Origin: Stenopsyche tienmushanensis
Taxonomy: Eukaryota; Arthropoda; Insecta; Trichoptera; Stenopsychidae
NCBI GenBank assembly: GCA_008973525.1
Contig: WACJ01000260.1
Coordinates: forward strand, 62,001 to 126,000
Length of the DNA stretch: 64,000 nt
Direction of reading: 5' to 3'
The first letter of the stretch is position 1; each line of letters starts with the position of its first letter. Below the pieces are notes generated by a model. The model was not told the DNA's origin and searched no databases. It was given only the letters and a program-made list of their open reading frames with translations. Below are positions 56,280 to 64,000 of this stretch, piece by piece. The position numbers and the translations under genes are program-made.

Positions 56280-59200
56280 ATTCAGATTTTCAATCCCTTT
56301 TAATTATTTGTGTCAATATATCAAATACCCCTTTTGAATTAAATTAATTTAGCTATTTATGGAAGATGATTTGGCATCTAAAATATTATCAAATGTTCTT
56401 TTCTGGGATAGATTGCGCTCCAATTGCGTCCAGGTTGCCCCTATACCTGTTTTGGTTTGCAAGCCAGAGGTTTCTATTGGAGATCTTTCTTATCTTTGTT
56501 CAAGTAAAGGAGAAAATGCAGTCGAAAAATGACTGTTATATGACAACAAGTACTATAAAAAAGAATAGTTGTGCATGATACATATGCCATACACACAATG
56601 ATACAAAAACTATAAAGTTGACGTATCTTATTTTTGCATAATATAAAATAAAGGACTACCAACCCAAAATTGTTATAAATAGATAGTGAGAATATTGTAC
56701 CGTAGCCCTTCATAAAGGCTTCAAATATTAAATACTGTTCCCTGTCAAACAGACAATTAAATCAATGTTAGAAAGATTAATTCGCTTATTTGCAATGTAA
56801 TCAATTATTTAAAAAAAAAACACGTTTCAAGATCTAGAAATATTGGAAATTTGACCGCAAAGTTCAAGCAATAAAAAGCCATGACCGTTATTTGTGACGC
56901 TAGAGCACCTTCGTCCAAAGATCAACACCAAAACCATATTAAAGTCCATCGAAGATAATTTGGGTCTTCCATGTGATCTATCAATGATCAAATGAACGAT
57001 CTGTATAAATCATATACATTTTTTGTGATATTATTTCATTGTGTGTGACAAAGTTACATCATATTTTTAAATTGGAAATGTATGAATAATGAATATTTTA
57101 TTTGATAAATTTACAATTTTTGCACTTTGTATATCATTTCGGAATACTCAAAACGGTCCAACATTTGGTATTTTATAACGATATCAAATCATCTTCAATA
57201 TTTATTTCTATATGCTGTGAATTTGCAAATCCCCACGACTCTCCGTATGTCGATATTTCGATTGATGAATGAATATTGTCTACAATGTAAGAGCTCATGA
57301 TTAGACTTGGTTGAATTGTTTCAAATTGAATATTACGTCTTATCCGTATGCAATTGGAGAAGCCTCAATTAGTGCATAATGAGTTTTCCACGGTTGCAGT
57401 CTGCAAGAAATTTCTTCTTCGTTACCTTGTTTGCAATGTATGATTGTCAGAAAATGGGTGCAATTAAAAGTGGGAATACATAAGAGGTCACACTCAGACT
57501 TGATCTCTGCTAGAGCACCTACTAACAAATCGATGATTATTGCACAAGATAAGTCTCGATGTCATCTCGTTGATCGTCTTAAAGATTCTTAGGGCACAAC
57601 TTCACAAGAGTGTGTTTGGTCTGCCGACTCGAATGCATTTTCGTAGCATTCGTCTTGCGGCTCTGTAACCTGCTAGATGCGTTTGTGCAATAAGAATGCT
57701 GCTGGAACTAGTCATTCAACTTTTTGCTCCAAGTACAGGGTAAAACTTAAATGTTTCCAATTAAATGGTATGCAAGAAATGCCTCTGGCAGATTGCTTAC
57801 TAACCAAGAGATTATCGGCTGGTGATAGCATCTCGAAAATCTTAAAATAAACTTGCGTACTTGCAATGGAATATTGCACTTCCACATTACAAATACCAGA
57901 TGTTTTTTTATCAACATCAAGGATATATATATAAGAAATGTCAGATAATCACCAAGCATTAATGGACCATGTTTTTAAATAGATAATTGCAGCGCTCATG
58001 ACGTTTATATTTTGTATAATTGATAGGTGAAAGGATTGGAAGTTAAATTTAATAGAAATTAAAATTTAAAAAACGTGACACAGGTTCTGTGACATCAAAC
58101 AACAAACGTTGACAAATGCATGGCACATAGTATCATCAGACATGGCACATGATATCTTGATTTATACGATTATGTAGGAAAAAAGGACTAGATTACATAC
58201 ACTTCAGAAACCCTTTTGCAATAAAATTAACACGGAAATCTCGAGTATTTATATTGCTTTCAATAGAAAGCTGATCGTTCTTTATGATCAATTGAGTTCC
58301 CTATCAAGAAAGTCGCCATTCAAAACCTTCAACCAGATGGCTCACTGGGTGAGTGTTCATAACATTCAACTTCAATTCAATTCGATATCGAATGCATGAA
58401 GATTTGGACGTCATTAATGAGACCTATTCCATCTGTGATCTCTCATCTAAGTATTATAGTTCTTAAACGCAACTATCTTAAATATTATTATCAAACACAG
58501 ATCATTTAGACACTCAAAAAATGTGTTGAAATATGATGAAAACTTTCCAAGAGGCGCTCGATTTTTGTTTGTACTGGACCAGTTTTAAGTGCAGACCTAA
58601 ATGCGATAGAAATGTAGCACTTTCTTCAAACATATAAAATGTAGGCTTGATTTCGATTAAAAACTGTTGACTCTCTAATTAAGGTAAAAGTCGCCATTTG
58701 GGCTTTCAAATACTGAGCTAAATTCTCCAGCTTAAATTCTTACTGTCCTCAAAATTTCCATACCATTTGCGATAGGTCTACATATTGAATTTTCATGAAA
58801 TATCAAGATACCGTATAAGCATTTAGCACCATTTCGCTTAGTAGAATGCTGGCGGAATTGTGAAAAATACACTAGGCTTGCCATATCAAGTGATACTAAT
58901 TTTACAGCATTCTAGCTATAAAATAATCGATTTACAGTGCATTGTACGATTATTCCTCTCAATATTCCATATTAAGATAGCAAATGGATACCAGATGGCT
59001 ATCTTTTAAAAAACTGATAGAAAGCTTATGTTAGGGTTTTAACAGTCCTAGTGAAATCATAAAATCGTATAATTAGCGGCAAAAAGCGCTTCAAAATTTT
59101 GGGATCCTTTAAGTAGAATGATCGCGTATTTGCGAGCAAATTCCAGTGATTCTCTTGCTTACGCTGCGTTAATCCTGACAGATAAATATAAGAAATCTGA

Positions 59201-60680
59201 TTCGATCTTTCATTGACAAAACTCGACATAAACAATATAACAGTAATCAGAGCATAGCAAATAAATCGATGCTTTATTTTTCGATCCGTTCAAGCAAACA
59301 TAAACTTTATTGCCGAGACACGTCTATTTAGCTCCAATGTGACTCAATAGTAATTATTCGCCGAGTTTGTCAAGGAAGTTTTGTAAAAACGAGATGCCAT
59401 CATTTTTGAAATTGTATACTACCAATGAAGCGACGAAACTACAAAATTGGCTTAGCCAAAGCAATCTGAGCGATGATGAAAACTTATTTGATGCAAGCGC
59501 CTTTGGCACAATTCATATGTTGTTCAACATATTAATTATTTTAATATAAACATTTGGGTCTTTCGATTGCGCAAACGTCTGCAAATATGTGGGAAGAAGA
59601 AAAAATAACAAGACCTGCATAAAAACTTGGACCAAGTGCATCCATAAGTGGAACGGCTACCAAGAAAATCCGAATGCATATTGTGCTTATTCCGCCGACC
59701 ATAAGTTGAACGAGTTTTTCGACTTTCTTCTTATGTAATATCACGAAGAATAACAATTTTCACGTAAAGGTGACATTTTTATTTTGACAAAACTCCATGA
59801 AATCATGTTTGTGGTACTGTAGTTCGTTCTTGCTCCAATTATTGGGCAACAATTTGAGAGCATAAATAGACAAATGATGAAATATTAAGGTATGTTTTAA
59901 AGATCGAATGTTGAGAAACCGATTAAAATTTAATAATGACATCTTGATGTGTTATTATGTGCAATAAATCCTATACAAAGGGCATCTTACACAATCTTAT
60001 GAGCAAAAGAGCCCTTGATCCCAATATCGACGAAGCTTATAAATCGCTTTTAGATTTGCATATTTAAACATATTTTTTTAATATTTTCTCAATCACTATA
60101 TGCAAGACTATACATGCATTTTTAATCGACATTAGATCAAGGATTTATGATCGCTGATGCTAATGAAATACCATAAATTTTCAAAATATCACGATTTATC
60201 ACGATCCTATGTTTCCCAATTATTCAAGTTTCGCCTGTTAATAGAACCTTAAAAAGAAGAACTTATTGATGATAATTGTGTTAAAGGACATTAAAAACAA
60301 ATATGCGATTGCGAATCCGCGAACATGAACCCGACAGGAGTTTCGAAATATCGGTTAGAACTATAATAATAATTTTACCTCACAAACAACCATAAAACGC
60401 GATTTTCAACGTAATTAAAAATATATAGACATTAATCGAGTCAATCTTAAAAACTCAATAATCTAAAATACATTTAGAATTGCGAATGATCTTCAAAAAA
60501 AACACGTTTGAATTACGGAATGATTCAAATTTTGGCATTCTCCTTCAACAACAATATGAAATGAGCCACTTGCCAAAGTGAATGGAACTTTCTTCTGAAC
60601 TGCATCATGATTTATATAGAACATTGCGTTTGTTGTTGTTTAAAATCAAATATCTTATAAGCTTTTAGGTCATCAGACTC
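56280..60680. other. Presumed intronic AT-rich stretch
   Basis: No SDR exon, RNA gene or recognisable element. Minus-strand frames at 59541-59942 are hydrophobic and briefly look receptor-like, but carry stops and no family motif. Confidence 0.35.
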
Positions 60681-60819
60681 TTCTTAAGAGGTCATCTTTC
60701 TTTGACTACCCAAAAAATAGACAATGTTTAACAATTTTTTTTCACAATAAATATATCATACAATTAAATTAATATTTTTAAGATTTATTAGAACCCTTCG
60801 TAATTAATATATATATATA

Positions 60820-61562
60820 CACTTGGGTCTGTTTTTATGCGGATCTTTTTAATGCGGTTTTCAAAAATAATAAAACCTATCCCTAATTTTTCTATAGAGA
60901 ACAAACCTTTTTTATGCGAACACGCATAAAAAAAGTAATTATCTACGTAGAAATGTCTCAATATCTGCATAAAATATAAATACACTATCAATAGCACCAG
61001 TATTCAGTCATTTCTTTGCGTAAACATAAACAATACACTTGAAATCAATTCATTATATCATTCACATATCATTATTAGTCGATAAATTGATGTTAACGAT
61101 CTATACAATCGTACGATGTACGCAAGATACTCTCTCCATCTCTGTCTGTCTCCGAGCTCAACGTGTAAGAATTTTCTTTCTGAATAATTGGAATTCGGAC
61201 ACAACTCTATGTCTTATCTCTTTAAGGGGTTAATCAGCGATTTCATTTTAAAAAAAGACGATTTCAACACAGAAGGATGACGAATAAATTTATGCTGACT
61301 GACAACGATAATTTGTACGATTATCGAGTAAAATAAACTTTAATAAGGCAATAATAAGATAAATTTGTAGTGTTTTTATTTATATTAATATTTTATAAAC
61401 TTTTTTAATGCGATTTCTGGTACATTCTATAACAATGATTTGAACTTATGCGGTTTTTTAAAAATAATGGAATCTTTCCTTAGGTATTCTATGTAGGTCA
61501 GATCTTTTTTTATGCGGATTTTTTATATGCGACTCCCCGTGGAACGTATATATCGACCCATG
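60820..61562. mobile_element. Tigger-like element (TATGCG family), itself carrying an insertion
   Basis: Starts CACTTGGGTCTGTTTTTATG after TA, as at 16365, and ends TATATGCGACTCCCCGTGGA ... ATCGACCCATG. Internal TTATGCGGTTTTT words are shared with 34411-34903. The middle is occupied by the TTAACCCC-family element at 60985-61233. Confidence 0.65.
60985..61233 (-). mobile_element. TTAACCCC-family nonautonomous element, copy 3
   Basis: On the minus strand: TTAACCCCTTAAAGAGATAA at 61233, TTGTGTCCGAATTCC, TTCTTACACGTTGAGCTCGG, ACATCGTACGATTGTATAG, TTATCGACTAATAATGA. This copy shows the TTAA end best. The terminal GTGTGCTATCGACAGTGC module is only partly preserved (GGTGCTATTGATAGTG, about 60980-61000). 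Confidence 0.7.
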
Positions 61563-61895
61563 ATTTTCAGTTTTTTCACCCATCAGTTTTTATTATTATT
61601 TAGAAAGATAAAAGATTCTTAATGTGTATGATTGTCGCTATTATATAAAACTCAATTAATATTTTTTAATGTAAAACGTAAGATAAAATAAATATTTTGA
61701 CTTGATTTTCCGAACAATCATAGCCATACATGTATAAAATTAGTTTAATAAATTATAAAATTTCAGTCCAATCGCCAACTTGGTTGTTGAAAATGGAAAT
61801 ATACTACTAATCATTAATTCCCGCTCCATAAAGCAATCTTTCAGCTATCGCAGCTTCCTCATTGAGAACGGGAGGATTCTGGTACAAATTAGTTA

Positions 61896-62986
61896 AAGCG
61901 AAAAGAAATGTCATTTTTTTGTTGTTTGGAGAAAAATAATATTTTAATAAAAGCTGTACAATATTACTCAATTGAATAATTTCTATTATTAATTATAATC
62001 GCACTCTACTGATTAGGTAGCCTTTTAATGCCTCTTTCGTAAAATTCGGCCAGTTTTCTATTAAAGTAAGAATCCAAATGATTTTTCACTTTTTCCACAG
62101 AAGTGAAGTTTTTATCGCGAAGCGAATGTTCTAATGACTTGAAAAGATGATAGTCTGAAGGTGCAATGTCAGGAGAATATGATGAATGTTGTAGCACTTC
62201 CAAATCCAGCTCCCTTATTTTGTTATGCGTAATCCTTGCTGCGTGTGGTCTTGCATTATCATGCTGTAATATTCTTCTTTGGTTGTTAACTAGCACTGAT
62301 CGCTTTTTGAGCATTTCCGCTTTTAACCTATCCAATTGTGCACAGTATAGCTCTGCTGTGACAGTTTGGCCAGGTTTTAATAGTTCGTAGTGAATTACGC
62401 CAAAAAAATCCCACCAAACACAAAGGAGGACCTTTTACAATGATAATGACGGTCGAGGGTTAAAAACAGGTACTTGATTTCAAGAAAGCTACTGTTTTTC
62501 CTTCTCAGACTGTTGTAGAGGATCCGCTTCTCATCCCCAGTAATGATCCTTTTTGAAAATGGATCGGTTTCATACCTGGACAATAGCGATGAACAAATGC
62601 TTATCCGTTGTTCCAAGACCGTTGATGACAACTCGTGCGGTACCCATATTCCCTGTCTGTGTTTTTTCCCGAGTCTTTTCAAATGGTGTTTTACTGTCGA
62701 CCAGGGACAGCCAATGTCTAGCGATATGTAACACAGATGTTCTGGGGAGCTTCTTTTGCTTTTAATCTTTATCGAATAAAAACAGTAAACAAGATCGCAA
62801 ATGTGTCTCATCAATTTCTGGCTTGGACATTTTCACTATGGCTAAAAAATATAAAAATATTTGAAAAATAAGATAAACAACAGAGCTTCAAAATGGCACC
62901 AACCTTGACGTATTCACTCGACAGCAACCCGAGGCAAACTGAGGGCATAGCACGCAACAACAAAAAAATGACATTTCTTTTCGCTT
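61896..62986 (-). mobile_element. mariner element, copy 2 (D,D34D type), nearly complete but frameshifted
   Basis: A 1091-bp element between TA at 61894-61895 and 62987-62988, with inverted ends AAGCGAAAAGAAATGTCATT. The minus-strand transposase order is complete: N-terminal SKPEIDETHLRSC; STVKHHLKRLGKKHRQGIWV; first Asp in IITGDEKRILYNS (W of the usual GDEKW is R); second Asp in RRILQHDNARPHAARITHNK; third Asp in YSPDIAPSDYHLFKSLEHSL; tail ERGIKRLPNQ. Exactly 34 residues lie between the second and third Asp, so it is a true mariner. At least two frameshifts break it. It is better preserved than copy 1 at 52170-53254 in the catalytic centre. Confidence 0.9.
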
Positions 62987-62989
62987 TAC

Positions 62990-64000
62990 TTTATATAACG
63001 ATCTTGTAGTAGAATAGTGTGAATGCTGAGGGGAATATGAATCAGTCCAAGTGTTATAATAATGAGACCCAATCTGGATGGATTGCTTCGAGCGCATATC
63101 GCGAATTAGCTGTAAAGCATTGAAATAATCCGAATTTCTTCACCAAAATTATTGACGACATTCGAAAATTAAAATTTTAAAAAACCGGTTTTTTTGTCGC
63201 GATAAAATGAGATGATCTCTTAACGGAGCATTTATGCGTTCTTGCTGTTAAAACACGTTTGCCGTTTAATTAGCACTTGATTTCAATGCATCAACCGGAC
63301 GATGATCGATTCGACTTCATACAAACAATGCTATGATGATTTTTTTATCCGTGTATTTTATCACAAAGTCATTGAAGGCAAGCATTGACCGAAGCCATGC
63401 ATCATGCCTGTTATTTAGCGATCTTGACCGACATTTTCGCTCTAACTTTCTCACTCACTTGAGTGAATGCCTCGGATAAAAGTGGTTATATAACATGAGA
63501 ATCATATGTTTTTGTGCGATCTAACAACGAGCATGTGAACTCGTACGTTATACGGTTACCGTAAGAATAAACGCCGAAAAAAGTACATAATTTCAATACG
63601 TGTACAAATTATGTCACATTAGATTATTTTGATCGAATTTATTAACAGATATAGCATCGTTAACAGTTCACCTTCCAAGAATAAAATCAATGTTTGTAAC
63701 CGATAATAAATACTAAATGATAGATATGATTAAATTTTGTATGGAACGTCTTTAAACTCACCGAAATTATAAATTTGATTGAGAAGATTGAATATTTTCT
63801 ATCCAGATTATAATTTAATTAATTGTATCCCAACTTAATTTTATGTAGAAAGCAATTAAATACCATCACATAAAAAAATCTTTCCATAAAAAAGAAGATA
63901 TAGGTCAAATTACTTGCTTGAGAACAGACAGACATACATTCACTTTTTTACAAATAGATTTGCGGAAGATTAATATTAGTCATATTAGGAAGTTTTCCTA
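62990..64000. other. Presumed intronic AT-rich stretch to the window end
   Basis: No exon of the SDR gene, RNA gene or clear repeat recognised. Confidence 0.4.

Larger units (their letters stand above)
60685..61800 (+). mobile_element. Mutator-like element copy 3, split by a nested insertion
   Basis: 60685-60819 (GGTCATCTTTCTTTGAC, TTTTTCACAATAAATATATC) and 61563-61800 (AAAACGTAAGATAAAATAAA, CATAGCCATACATGTATAAA) are the two halves of sequence that is continuous at 55360-55850. The interruption is the Tigger-like element at 60820-61562. The transposase-coding end present at 56 kb is lacking here. Confidence 0.65.

Noticed and set aside
59541..59942. Hydrophobic minus-strand frames resembling a chemoreceptor
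   Set aside because: Stops separate the pieces, no receptor signature motif is present and no splice sites join them convincingly.

Overview
The window is AT-rich nuclear DNA of an animal, almost certainly an insect. Short GT-AG introns split a conserved eukaryotic gene, most of the rest is non-coding, and the mobile elements are typical of insects: mariner, Tc1-like, pogo/Tigger, piggyBac and hAT DNA transposons plus R1-type LINE fragments. I cannot name the order or species. There is no bacterial, phage or CRISPR content. Only three genuine host genes are visible, and two of them run off or far beyond what can be seen.

Layout. 1-330: first coding exon of an unidentified minus-strand gene that leaves the window on the left. 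770-2570: an unclassified repeat and a decayed R1-type LINE 3' end. 3640-8570: a complete 12-exon minus-strand gene for the nucleolar RNA-binding protein RBM28 (yeast Nop4), with a candidate poly(A) signal and an E-box just upstream. Its second and third RRM-coding exon pairs look like a tandem duplication, and one exon carries a one-base frameshift. 8.6-44.7 kb: gene-poor intergenic DNA filled with old transposons, MITEs and dispersed repeats, with a few islands of higher GC (17.2-18.0, 19.3-19.8, 20.4-20.7, 36.0-36.7 kb). 44.7-45.4 kb: 5' region and first coding exon of a plus-strand membrane-anchored short-chain dehydrogenase/reductase. No further exon of it could be found, so its first intron probably fills 45.4-64 kb and hosts many more transposons: two mariner copies, two copies of a Mutator-like transposase fragment, a hAT MITE inside a Tigger-like element, and a three-level nest at 60.7-61.8 kb.

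The genes do not form a pathway. RBM28 acts in ribosome biogenesis and the SDR is probably a lipid or retinoid oxidoreductase. The most informative biology is the RRM duplication in RBM28 and the transposon archaeology: parent/MITE pairs, nested insertions, and a short module shared between otherwise different TTAA-type elements. All identifications rest on motif recognition by eye; no database search was possible.
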